Below are positions 48,920 to 57,581 of a stretch of DNA of 64,000 nucleotides, in pieces. This DNA comes from JAZBPO01 sp963691775. GTDB taxonomy: Bacteria; Pseudomonadota; Gammaproteobacteria; Pseudomonadales; Azotimanducaceae. The position numbers were made by a program, and so were the translations under genes. Position 1 is the stretch's first letter. Each line of letters begins with the position of its first letter. A model generated the notes under the pieces. That model saw only the letters and a list, made by a program, of their open reading frames with translations. It made no database searches and was not told the origin of the DNA. The DNA lies in NCBI GenBank assembly GCA_963691775.1, contig OY829369.1, positions 496,001-560,000 on the forward strand. Reading direction: 5' to 3'.

Positions 48920-49148
48920 TGAGGGGAGACGAACGGTCACCTTGCGAGGATGGGCGGCGCGAACGGAGGCGCGTCCTGCGACGAACGGAGGGTTCTCGGG
49001 AGTGGGCGGTCTTCCGGATCATCGAAACGGGCCGCGCGAGGACGGCCGCAGCTATGAATGGCAGCGCTTGCGAGGCCGTTGCCGCCCCTGAGGCCCGACG
49101 CTGTGCGCGCAACGCCACCGCATACAATCGCTCCGGCCACGCCAAGCG

Positions 49149-49169
49149 GATGAGCCCGCCCGGCTCATC
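49149..49169 (-). terminator. 8-bp stem-loop overlapping the FHA stop codon
   Basis: GATGAGCC and GGCTCATC pair around a five-base loop. On the minus strand the FHA stop codon lies in the first arm. No T-run follows, so it may be a weak or Rho-assisted terminator of the kinase-PP2C-FHA unit. Confidence 0.45.
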
Positions 49170-49908
49170 AGCCAAGCAGGTACTGCATGGTCACGCCTGC
49201 GATCTCGATCATGTCGCGATCCGAGAGGCGCTGGCTTTTCACCCCAATCACCTCACCGTTGACGACCGGACGTGCGGCGTTGTTCTCCCCGCCATCAACG
49301 TGGACGATGAAATCACCGTTCTGACGACGTGATATGGCGGCAACCTGAACGCCAGGCTTGCCGATGGTCGTCAGCGCCTTGCTGAGGGACATTTCCTTGC
49401 CGCCGCCCGATTCCGTGACCAGCCGCAGCCGCGCGGGCCCCACATTCGCCGCAACCCCGCCCGCCACGGGCGCCCTGCCCCCGCTGTCGAGATCTGCCTG
49501 CTGGGCGCGCGCCGTTTCGGCCTGGCTCGCCGCCTGGCGCAGCGCAGCCGTCTCATCAGCGCTTATGACAATCGTTTCCGCAAGGCTGCCGCCCGCCGCT
49601 GGGGCTGGCGCGGAGCCTCCCTCCGCGACGAATCGCAGGCTGTGCTTGCCAATGGTGACGAGGTCGCCGGCGCCAAGGGGATGCTTCTTCACGCGCTTGC
49701 CGTTGACGAAGGTGCCATTCGTGGAATCGAGGTCTTCGAGAAAGGAGTCGCCCGCGATTGTCATGATCCGCGCGTGCTGACCGCTCACGGCTAGGTTGTC
49801 GATGTGAATGTCGGATTCGGGGCGACGCCCGATGATGAGCGACTCCTTGTCCAGCTCGTACTCACCGACCTCCTGGTCGTTGAAGCTGAGAATGAGTTTT
49901 CCCGCCAT
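49168..49908 (-). CDS. FHA-domain phosphothreonine-binding protein
   Basis: This 246-residue protein has a canonical FHA domain at about 20-95: LIIGRRPESDIHID, VSGQHARIM and DLDSTNGTFVNG, with the Arg, Ser-x-x-His and Asn residues that read phosphothreonine. A linker holds the motif AETIVIS (Thr112). A second, degenerate FHA-like domain lies at about 160-245 (ALTTIGKPGVQVAAISRRQ, VVNGEVIG) and lacks the full binding set. It lies 30 bases after the PP2C gene, on the same strand, downstream of the Ser/Thr kinase. It is the likely phospho-reader of this cluster. It may also be a kinase substrate through Thr112, by analogy with other FHA proteins phosphorylated in their linkers. Confidence 0.92.
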   Translation of the reverse strand: MAGKLILSFNDQEVGEYELDKESLIIGRRPESDIHIDNLAVSGQHARIMTIAGDSFLEDLDSTNGTFVNGKRVKKHPLGAGDLVTIGKHSLRFVAEGGSAPAPAAGGSLAETIVISADETAALRQAASQAETARAQQADLDSGGRAPVAGGVAANVGPARLRLVTESGGGKEMSLSKALTTIGKPGVQVAAISRRQNGDFIVHVDGGENNAARPVVNGEVIGVKSQRLSDRDMIEIAGVTMQYLLG

Positions 49909-49938
49909 GCGTATTGCTTCCCCCGACCCCAGGCGTGA

Positions 49939-50763
49939 TCAGTCGAACCAGCTCGCGAAACGACTGAGCCACCCCGACTTGAGCGGGTACGGCCGGTCAA
50001 CGCGCGCGAGCTGCACGGAAACGTTGTCGCGTCCGCCGTGCTCGTTTGCTGACGCGACCAGCGCTTCCGCCGCCGCGTTCAGATTATCCCGATTCTCAAG
50101 GAGGATGGAACGAATGGCTGCATCGTCGATCATGTCGTTGAGACCGTCTGAGCAGAGCAGGTATACATCGCCCGGCACGGCCACTTCCTCCTGGATGTCA
50201 TATTCAACCGCTTCGCCGATGCCGAGCGCGCGCGTCACGATATTCTTGTGCGTCGCTTCACGCGCTTCCTCCGGCGTGTAGAAGCCTCGGTTGACGAGCT
50301 CCTGTACGAGCGAGTGATCGAGCGTCACCTGCTCAAGCGTCCCATCGCGCAGGCGGTACAAGCGCGAATCACCAACGTGCGCGACCGTAAGGCGGTTGTC
50401 GTAGAACAACACCACTACCAGCGTCGTCCCCATACCCGCACATTGAGGCTGGCTCTGGGCCACCTGAAAGATGGTCTCGTTCGCACGAACCACGGCACGA
50501 CCGACGGCGAGCGATTCGAGCGCGTAGCCGGTTTCGGCATCGTGCTGACCCGCCTTGAGACCGTCGAGCACCGCCAGCACTTCACGCATCACGACCTCTA
50601 CGGCCATGGCGCTCGCCACCTCGCCCGCTTTAAGGCCCCCCATGCCGTCCGCGAGGACAAGCAGCGCGCGATCAAGATCCTGGCCGATCGAGTCCTCATT
50701 GTGCTCGCGCACCCTGCCTGTGTCGGTCAGACCGCTGATCGAGATTTTCCGCTTTAGCGTCAT
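49939..50763 (-). CDS. PP2C-type Ser/Thr protein phosphatase
   Basis: This 274-residue protein has the PP2C metal-binding and catalytic motifs in order: GRVREHNEDS, LLVLADGMGG, GMGTTLVVV, VAHVGDSRLY, LLCSDGLND and GGRDNVSVQ. All metal aspartates appear present, so it should dephosphorylate Ser/Thr residues. There is no membrane segment; it is cytosolic. The ATG overlaps the kinase stop by four bases, tying production to the CHASE2 kinase. It is the presumed antagonist of that kinase. Confidence 0.94.
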   Translation of the reverse strand: MTLKRKISISGLTDTGRVREHNEDSIGQDLDRALLVLADGMGGLKAGEVASAMAVEVVMREVLAVLDGLKAGQHDAETGYALESLAVGRAVVRANETIFQVAQSQPQCAGMGTTLVVVLFYDNRLTVAHVGDSRLYRLRDGTLEQVTLDHSLVQELVNRGFYTPEEAREATHKNIVTRALGIGEAVEYDIQEEVAVPGDVYLLCSDGLNDMIDDAAIRSILLENRDNLNAAAEALVASANEHGGRDNVSVQLARVDRPYPLKSGWLSRFASWFD

Positions 50764-53117
50764 CCAGCGGCACCCTGGGCCATACGCTGACGCACCATGC
50801 GCAGGTGCTCAGCAAACTTCGCACCTGACTGATACCGCCGATCGGGCTGCTTGCCGAGGGCGTTCTGGATCACCTTGCGCAAGGCAGACGGCAGTCCCTC
50901 ACGCAGGCTCGCCGGATCCGGATGCGGCTCGTTGACGATCTTGTAGAGCAGCGTCGCCATCGATTCAGCGTTGAATGGCAAATGCCCGGTCGACATCTGA
51001 TAGAGCACAACGCCTAGCGAGAAGAGATCGCTGCGCCCGTCCACGCGGTCGCCGAGCGCCTGCTCGGGCGACATGTAGTTCGGCGTTCCGAGCACGGTGC
51101 CCGTACGGGTCTTGCTCGCGTCCGTGATCCGCGCGATTCCGAAGTCCGTGATCTTCATGACCCCCGACTCCGGGTCATACATGATGTTGCCGGGCTTGAT
51201 GTCGCGATGAACGATGTTCTGCGCATGCGCGTACTCGAGCGCATCCGCGCACTGAGCCACGAGATCGAGCACCGTTTCGAGCGGCAGGAGCGTGCCCGGT
51301 TTCGTATACCTGTCGAGGTCCGAGCCCTTAAGAAATTCCATTGCGATGTATGCGAGGTCCTGTTCCTCGCCCGCGTCGTAGATGGCGACAATGTTGGGAT
51401 GATTGAGCCGCCCGGCCGACTGGGCCTCACGGAAGAAGCGCTCCTTGATCTCGACGAGCATGTCGCCTTCGAACTCTTGCGCGAGGGACAGGGTCTTGAT
51501 GGCGACCACGCGATTGATCTTCGGGTCCTCGCCCCTGTAGACGATGCCCATCGCGCCCTGGCCCAGCTCCGACTGCACCTCATAGCGGCCGAGCATGGGT
51601 TTCTCGGAGCCGTCGAGAATCATCGTTGCGCCAGCGCTGCCGCTGCCCTTCATGGGGTTGGCATCGATCACTTTCATGCGCTCTGCGCGCTCTTCCACAT
51701 CGCGATAATCATCGCGCCATGCACACAGGTAGTCGTAAACGGATGCCGCCTTGTTGAACTGGCGCTTGCGCTCGTAATCGAGTCCGAGGTTGTAGACAAG
51801 ATCCGCAACCGATTCGTCGAGCGGAATCGAACGAAACTTGTCGAAGGCCATGTCGAGCTGACCCTGCCCCTGCAGCGACAGAGCGAGCATGCGATTGCTT
51901 TCAGCGCCCGCACGCTCGGCAACGGCCAGCGTCTCATCGGTTGCCATGTAGTAGCGCAGGTTGATCAGCGCCGCACCTGTGAGCGCCACAAGGAGATTCG
52001 TGCTCATGCTGACCACGACCCCGAAAGCGACATAGACGACCACCGCGAGCGCAATGAAGACGCCCGCTGCAATGAGCGTGACAAGTACCCGCGTCGCCGG
52101 CTGCCGCACCAGCGCCGTCGCGAGAATCGCGAGCAGAAAGAGCAGGCCTACCGCGGCTTCACCCAGCGTCGACAGTGGGCGCAGCGCCGCACCCTTGAGC
52201 AGCGTATGAATCGAATCAGCGATGATCTCGACGCCGTAAACGCGGCCAACGGGCGTATCAAAGATGTCGTTCGCAGCGTCGGAGGTGTCGCCGATCAGGA
52301 CGATCTTGCCCTCGACGTCGAGGCGAATATCAGCGACCTCGTCGGCTCGGAGTTCGTCGAGGCGCAGGACGTCCATGGCCGAAAAACCGTAGCTGTCTGA
52401 GATATAACGCGTGCCCGCGAGCAATTCCGGATAGTCGATATAGAAGTCCAGCCCCTTATCCAGCGGGACCTTGAGCTGGCCGATCACGAGGCGGCCGTCG
52501 ACAAGCTGCGGCTCCACGCCCTGCCACATCGCAAGCGCCTGGACCGCGAACGGCCAGCCGTTGGGGCGCTCGGTGATCTCCGGAAAAACCCGCAGGCGCG
52601 TGATCCGCGTGCGCAGGCCCGATTGCGATTGAATGTTTGAGTATCCGGAAGCCGAAACATCACGAAACGCGGAGATCGGATAGGTGAGATCGACGAAGCG
52701 GCGACCGTCAGGATCGATGTTCGCCTTGGAGACGAGCAACACGTTGCCGGCAGCCTCGAAGAGCGCTGCCGTTCGCGGATCTTCTCCGTAGGAATTCGGG
52801 TAGTCGAAAAGGGCGTCAATCGCAACAACCTTTGCGCCCAACTTGGCGAGATTCGCGGCAAGGACGCCGTAGTCGGCACGACGCAGCGGAAATCCGCCAT
52901 AGGCCTCGTAGAACTGCTCGTCCGTGTTCACGAGGACGATCTGATTCTGCGAAAAGGTGACGTCTGTCTGCTCGGCGAACTGCCAGCGCAGCAAATGACG
53001 GAAGCCGAGAAACTCGTCCTCGATGAGGCTGAACGCCTCGAAGCGCTCCGCCGGGATCATCAGCAGGAAGATGACCACCGTCCACAGAATGTCGTACCGC
53101 TTCAGGAGGTTCTGCAT
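50760..53117 (-). CDS. CHASE2-domain membrane Ser/Thr protein kinase
   Basis: This 785-residue protein has an N-terminal membrane helix (LWTVVIFLLMIPAERFE), a periplasmic CHASE2 domain (about 35-315), three membrane segments (about 320-400), a short TPR-like segment (about 410-470) and a PknB-type kinase domain (about 508-775). The kinase keeps LGQGAMGIVYRG, the lysine in VVAIKTL, HRDIKPGN, DFGIA and the SPEQA segment, so it should be active. A GATMILD motif (Thr498) just before the kinase domain resembles the Thr112 motif of the FHA protein. A ten-base palindrome CCCGATCGGG lies immediately before the start. The CHASE2 part is clearly paralogous to that of the cyclase at 41489-43549. Confidence 0.94.
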   Translation of the reverse strand: MQNLLKRYDILWTVVIFLLMIPAERFEAFSLIEDEFLGFRHLLRWQFAEQTDVTFSQNQIVLVNTDEQFYEAYGGFPLRRADYGVLAANLAKLGAKVVAIDALFDYPNSYGEDPRTAALFEAAGNVLLVSKANIDPDGRRFVDLTYPISAFRDVSASGYSNIQSQSGLRTRITRLRVFPEITERPNGWPFAVQALAMWQGVEPQLVDGRLVIGQLKVPLDKGLDFYIDYPELLAGTRYISDSYGFSAMDVLRLDELRADEVADIRLDVEGKIVLIGDTSDAANDIFDTPVGRVYGVEIIADSIHTLLKGAALRPLSTLGEAAVGLLFLLAILATALVRQPATRVLVTLIAAGVFIALAVVVYVAFGVVVSMSTNLLVALTGAALINLRYYMATDETLAVAERAGAESNRMLALSLQGQGQLDMAFDKFRSIPLDESVADLVYNLGLDYERKRQFNKAASVYDYLCAWRDDYRDVEERAERMKVIDANPMKGSGSAGATMILDGSEKPMLGRYEVQSELGQGAMGIVYRGEDPKINRVVAIKTLSLAQEFEGDMLVEIKERFFREAQSAGRLNHPNIVAIYDAGEEQDLAYIAMEFLKGSDLDRYTKPGTLLPLETVLDLVAQCADALEYAHAQNIVHRDIKPGNIMYDPESGVMKITDFGIARITDASKTRTGTVLGTPNYMSPEQALGDRVDGRSDLFSLGVVLYQMSTGHLPFNAESMATLLYKIVNEPHPDPASLREGLPSALRKVIQNALGKQPDRRYQSGAKFAEHLRMVRQRMAQGAAG

Positions 53118-53337
53118 ACCCCGATCGGGACCCTCACCCTCAGACGCATCTGCTAGCGACGGTGCTGTGCAGGCACGCCGCGCGGAGCAAGCTCAAGGCT
53201 TGGCCGGCCGTCGTTATCGACAAGATGCGAGGAGATACTGCTGCAATGAGCAGGGTGTGTCCACGCGCTCCCCGACCATCGACCGGCGCCGATCCGACCC
53301 GCTATGCTCCGCCGCCCCCGCTCGACAGGCCTGCGCC

Positions 53338-54249
53338 ATGTGGTTCAAGAATCTTCGTATCTGGCAGCTCGACGCCCCCTGGGACATCTCGGCGGAAGCG
53401 CTCAGCGCAGCCCTGTCGGCAAACGCCTTTCGACCCTGCGCACCGGGGCAATTGGAGACGATCGGGTGGGAAGCGCCCGTCGAGGCGATCGAGGATCAGC
53501 TTGTTCGCGAGGTCTCGGGCCGCCAGCTCCTGCGCGCGCGGGTTCAAGAGCGGGTCCTGCCCGGCGCGGCGGTCAACGAAGTGCTGGCGGAACGGATGCA
53601 GGAGATCGAGGCCCGCGAAGGCACACCGGTTCGAGGTGCCCGGCGGCGCGAATTGGCCGACGAAGTGCGCGCTTCACTGGTCCCTCGCGCGCTCTTGAAA
53701 TCAGCTCGGCAGTGGCTGGTGGTCGATCGCGACGCTGGCCTGGTGATGGTGGACAGCGCCATCGCGAACCGAGGCGAGGCGCTTCTCAGCCTGCTTCGAG
53801 GCAGCCTGGGCAGCCTGGCGCTGCGGCCACTCGCATTCGCACACCCCATAGATGGCGTGCTGACTGGCTGGCTGCGGCATCGCACCCTGCCGACGGGTCT
53901 GGCGCTTGGCGAATGGTGCGACCTCGAACACCCGCAGGACACGCGGAACAAGGTGCGCTTTCGCGGGCAACCTCTGGATGAAGACGAGGTGATGGCCACC
54001 CTAGACCGTGGTTTGCGCGTCACGGCTCTGGAGCTGCTCTGGGACACCGACGCCGGGGAACCTTTACGCTGCGTCCTGTGCGAGGACGGCGCGATCCGCC
54101 GCCTGCATCTGCCTGACGACGACCCGGACGCGCTGGGTGACGAATCACCTGAAGCGCGCATCGATGCCGACCTCGCCCTGCTGGGACTTACCCTGACGCG
54201 CTTCTTCGAAACGCTCTTCCCGGCCTTCGGAGGCCGCGCAGTCGACTGA
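53338..54249 (+). CDS. rdgC: Recombination-associated protein RdgC
   Basis: This 303-residue protein matches RdgC, a ring-forming DNA-binding protein that limits RecA activity: MWFKNLRIWQL at the N-terminus, ETIGWEAPVE, VNEVLAERMQEIEAREG and TLPTGLALGEWCDLEHPQD. Length fits the family. I start at ATG 53338, where the typical N-terminus begins; the frame is open further upstream without family features. It is divergent from the CHASE2 kinase, with 220 bases between starts, and is followed by yaaA. Confidence 0.94.
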   Translation: MWFKNLRIWQLDAPWDISAEALSAALSANAFRPCAPGQLETIGWEAPVEAIEDQLVREVSGRQLLRARVQERVLPGAAVNEVLAERMQEIEAREGTPVRGARRRELADEVRASLVPRALLKSARQWLVVDRDAGLVMVDSAIANRGEALLSLLRGSLGSLALRPLAFAHPIDGVLTGWLRHRTLPTGLALGEWCDLEHPQDTRNKVRFRGQPLDEDEVMATLDRGLRVTALELLWDTDAGEPLRCVLCEDGAIRRLHLPDDDPDALGDESPEARIDADLALLGLTLTRFFETLFPAFGGRAVD

Positions 54250-54326
54250 GGCAAACGACTTCTCGAAGCGCCGCACGCACCGTAGACTCGCCCGGTCCTT
54301 TTCCTCAGAGACGCTTTCTTCGTCCC

Positions 54327-55121
54327 ATGCGCATCCTCATATCTCCGGCGAAGACCCTGGATTTCGAATCCGCGCCAGTGACCCGCAAGCACAGCGCGCC
54401 GCGTTTCCTCGACGACTCGACCGCGCTCGTAGACCTGCTCCGGCCGAAGCCCGCGTCGGACATCGCTTCGCTCATGCAGATCTCCGACGCGCTCGCGGAG
54501 CTCAACGCGCGTCGCTTCAGCGAGTGGTCTCCACCGTTCGATCGGCATAACGCCAAGCAGGCCGTGCTGGCCTTCAAGGGCGACGTCTACACAGGGCTGG
54601 AGGCGGATGCCTTCACGGCAGCAGACTTCGACTGGGCGCAGAAGCACTTGCGGATTCTCTCTGGCCTCTACGGCGTGCTGCGTCCCCTTGACCTGATCCA
54701 GCCCTATCGACTCGAGATGGGCACGCGCCTGCCCAATGAGCGCGGAAACGATCTCTATGCGTTCTGGCGCGCGCGCATCACCGCTTCGCTCAAAGAGGAG
54801 CTCGAGGCGCAGCGCTCGCCGCTGACCGTGAACCTGGCGAGCCAGGAATACTTCGGCGCCGTTGATGCCCGGGCGCTTCCCGGCCCGCTCGTAACGCCAG
54901 TGTTCAAGGACCTGCACAAGGGCAGCTACAAGATCATCAGCTTCTTCGCCAAGAAGGCCCGCGGAGCGATGGCGCGCTGGATCATCAAGTCACGCGTGCG
55001 CACGGCGCAGGGACTGCAGGCATTCGCCGAAGACGGCTATGCCCTCAATCCGTCCCTTACCGCAGAAGCCGCGGACGGCGCACTGGTCTTCACGCGCGAT
55101 CAGCCACCGAACCCCTCATGA
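54327..55121 (+). CDS. yaaA: Peroxide stress protein YaaA
   Basis: This 264-residue protein belongs to the YaaA/DUF328 family: MRILISPAKTLDFE, LMQISDALAELNARRF, AVLAFKGDVYTGLEA, LSGLYGVLRPLDLIQPYRLEMG and NLASQEYF. YaaA lowers free iron and DNA damage during hydrogen peroxide stress and binds DNA. It lies 78 bases downstream of rdgC on the same strand. No clear ribosome-binding site is visible before the ATG. Confidence 0.95.
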   Translation: MRILISPAKTLDFESAPVTRKHSAPRFLDDSTALVDLLRPKPASDIASLMQISDALAELNARRFSEWSPPFDRHNAKQAVLAFKGDVYTGLEADAFTAADFDWAQKHLRILSGLYGVLRPLDLIQPYRLEMGTRLPNERGNDLYAFWRARITASLKEELEAQRSPLTVNLASQEYFGAVDARALPGPLVTPVFKDLHKGSYKIISFFAKKARGAMARWIIKSRVRTAQGLQAFAEDGYALNPSLTAEAADGALVFTRDQPPNPS

Positions 55122-55167
55122 CCCTTGGCGGCACGGGGCCAGCCGCATTCGAACGGAGCGCACAGCG

Positions 55168-55470
<303 letters not shown>

Positions 55471-55471
55471 A

Positions 55472-56569
55472 TCAAGCCCCGAGAAGTCGCGTGCGCCACG
55501 CATCCCGCCTGCGCGAGAAACGCAACGCTTCGAGTGCAAAAAGACTCTCCTCGAACACGGCGGTGCGGCTCGCCAGCACAGCTGGCAGCCGCGTCGCGAG
55601 CGCCTCGGCATCGGTCTGCGCGTCGGCTTCGAAAGACGGCGCGCGGGCTTCGGCTGGTACCCAATCGCGATAGGCGAGGCGGTCGGGTACGCAGGGCACG
55701 CAGCCCTGTGCCACGGCCTCCATCACCGCCAGCCCCTGAAATTCCTGCAGCGCAGTCGACAGCACCACGTCGCTCTGAGCCAGCAGTGAGCGGTACGCAG
55801 CCGGCGACGCGAGGAATCCCGTATGTCCGCGATGGCGCGGATTCGCATCGAGCCAGCGCAGGCTTTCCGCGACAGCGGGCGGCGCAGAGCGAAAGCGCTG
55901 ACCGAGCAGGTGAAAGCGGAAGTCCTGGCTCGAAGCCGCAAGTGCTCCGAGCAGGTAAGGAAGACGATCGACGCCCTTGTCCCATTCGTGGCGGTGGTTC
56001 CAGACCAGCTGGACCGGCGCCTGCCGCGCCGCTCGAAGCGAGCGTGCGGCGAAGCGGTCATCGGCAAGGGGGATAGGTTCAACGTCGATCCGTTCGGCGA
56101 TGCGCATCCGCGTTCCGTCCGGCACCTCATCGGGCATCCGTGCGAGCAGCGCATCGACGCCCGCAAGCAGACTGTCGGCGCACCAGCGCGAATTCGTGAG
56201 CACGTGGTCTGCCGCGAGCAGCGCAAGAATCTGGCGCAACTGCCGGTCCACTCGCCCCTGCTCCCGCGCATTCTCCGGGTAGGCGAATTCGTGCTCATGG
56301 ACATAAAGCACCGTACGCACGGCTGCGAGATCGGGGCGCAGCCCTCGCAGCGCGGCGAGATCCACGGGACCTGACGCAAGGATCAGGTCGAAGTCCGAGC
56401 GCGGCACACGATCCGCAAGCGCGAGTGCATTGCCGCCCGCGCGCCAGGCGTAGTGGCGCGGAGCCAGAGCAACGGACGTCCAGGAGAGCTCTGGAAACCC
56501 CGTGGTCAGAACATCGACGAGTCGACGGTGACTGTCGGCCGCGTAGGCAGAGAGACTGAGAACGTGCAG
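55472..56569 (-). CDS. DUF3524/QTMAN-like glycosyltransferase, probable CTG start
   Basis: The frame codes for about 365 residues. The N-terminal part (LHVLSLSAYAADSHRRLVDVL, FPELSWTSVALAPRHYAWRA) is the DUF3524 region of the tRNA-queuosine mannosyltransferase family. The C-terminal part is a GT-B Rossmann domain (LVWNHRHEWDKG, FQGLAVMEAVAQGC). Between the upstream stop (56600-56602) and GTG 56407 there is no ATG, GTG or TTG. CTG at 56569, six bases after GGGAG, is the only plausible start that keeps the fold intact. Starting at GTG 56407 would remove the N-terminal part of the domain. The human homologue adds mannose to queuosine in tRNA-Asp; the bacterial role is inferred only. Confidence 0.78.
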   Translation of the reverse strand: MHVLSLSAYAADSHRRLVDVLTTGFPELSWTSVALAPRHYAWRAGGNALALADRVPRSDFDLILASGPVDLAALRGLRPDLAAVRTVLYVHEHEFAYPENAREQGRVDRQLRQILALLAADHVLTNSRWCADSLLAGVDALLARMPDEVPDGTRMRIAERIDVEPIPLADDRFAARSLRAARQAPVQLVWNHRHEWDKGVDRLPYLLGALAASSQDFRFHLLGQRFRSAPPAVAESLRWLDANPRHRGHTGFLASPAAYRSLLAQSDVVLSTALQEFQGLAVMEAVAQGCVPCVPDRLAYRDWVPAEARAPSFEADAQTDAEALATRLPAVLASRTAVFEESLFALEALRFSRRRDAWRTRLLGA

Positions 56570-56639
56570 GTCGGACTCCCGACGATCCTTGCGCGGGCGT
56601 TAGTATGCCGATGCCCACCCGATCCCGCGCGGAGGCGCC

Positions 56640-57581
56640 GTGAACAGTTTGCGAGTCGTACCCGTGCGCCTGCAGGGCATACACAAGGCGTTCAACGGCA
56701 AACCCGCCGTGACGGATCTCAGCTTCGACGTTCCGGCCGCGAGCGTATGCGGGTTTCTGGGTCCGAACGGCGCAGGCAAGACGACCACCCTGCGCATGAT
56801 CCTCGGCATGTTCATGCCCGATCGAGGCTGCCTAGAAGTGTTCGGCGACGCTGATCCGACCCGGCACAGAGCGCGCCTGTCCTACCTTCCCGAAGAAAAA
56901 GGCCTCTACAAGCGCATGGGCGTGCTCGAATTCCTGGAGTTTCTGGGTCGCCTTAGGGGTCTTTCCAGAACCGACGCGCGCATACGGGGCCAGTACTGGC
57001 TTCAGCGTTTCGAGCTCGGCGCGGTTGCTCATCATCGCTGCGAGACCCTGTCCAAGGGCATGAGCCAGAAACTGCAGATTGCAGGTGCCCTCCTTCACGA
57101 ACCCGAGCTCATCATTCTCGACGAGCCATTTTCGGGCCTCGATCCGGTGAACACATCAGCGGTCCGGGACGTCGTGCTGGAACTCAAGCGCGATGGGCGC
57201 ACAGTCATCCTCTGCACGCACGTGATGGAACAGGCGGAGCAGATCTGCGATCGCGTCCTGTTGCTCGCGCACGGCCGCCAGGTGCTTTCGGGGACGCTCG
57301 CCGACGTCCGCGCAACCGGCGTAAGGACCCTGCGCGTTGATTACGTTGGCGACGGCAGCGTCTTCGCCGGGCTGCCGGGCGTCGCCGGCGTCGCCGACGC
57401 AGGCGCGCGCGCTGAACTGACCCTCATGGACGCAGCCGATCCAGACGCCATACTCGCTGCGCTGGTCGGACGCATCCGCATTCACCGCTTCGAAGTGACT
57501 CAGCGCAGCCTGCATGAGGTGTTCGTCCAAGCCGTCCACAGCGCGCAGATCGCCCGCGACGAAACTGCGGCAACAGCATGA
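56640..57581 (+). CDS. ABC transporter ATPase (NatA-like)
   Basis: This 313-residue protein has Walker A GPNGAGKTTTLRMILG, a Q-loop YLPEEKGLY of the NatA type, signature LSKGMSQKLQIAGALL, Walker B LIILDEPFSGLDP and H-loop LCTHVMEQAE. A C-terminal domain of about 90 residues follows, as in NatA/DrrA ATPases. It starts with GTG, with GGAGG just upstream, and overlaps the permease start by four bases (ATGA). It energises export by the permease encoded next; Na+ or drug export is possible but not shown. Confidence 0.93.
   Translation: MNSLRVVPVRLQGIHKAFNGKPAVTDLSFDVPAASVCGFLGPNGAGKTTTLRMILGMFMPDRGCLEVFGDADPTRHRARLSYLPEEKGLYKRMGVLEFLEFLGRLRGLSRTDARIRGQYWLQRFELGAVAHHRCETLSKGMSQKLQIAGALLHEPELIILDEPFSGLDPVNTSAVRDVVLELKRDGRTVILCTHVMEQAEQICDRVLLLAHGRQVLSGTLADVRATGVRTLRVDYVGDGSVFAGLPGVAGVADAGARAELTLMDAADPDAILAALVGRIRIHRFEVTQRSLHEVFVQAVHSAQIARDETAATA

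Larger units (their letters stand above)
48777..49167. other. Intergenic control region upstream of the CHAT gene
   Basis: About 390 bases contain no convincing gene, lying between the FHA stop and the CHAT start. The region holds a promoter-like hexamer pair (48846-48874), a CRP-like palindrome (48902-48919) and a stem-loop overlapping the FHA stop (49149-49169). It divides the signalling island into two probable transcription units. Confidence 0.6.

Noticed and set aside
48904..49332. 142-residue + strand frame between the FHA and CHAT genes
   Set aside because: It overlaps the 3' end of the FHA gene and the stem-loop, has no motif, and the region has regulatory features instead.
56295..56684. 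129-residue minus-strand frame overlapping the start of the glycosyltransferase
   Set aside because: A shifted reading of the DUF3524 N-terminal region; the family motifs are in the other frame.
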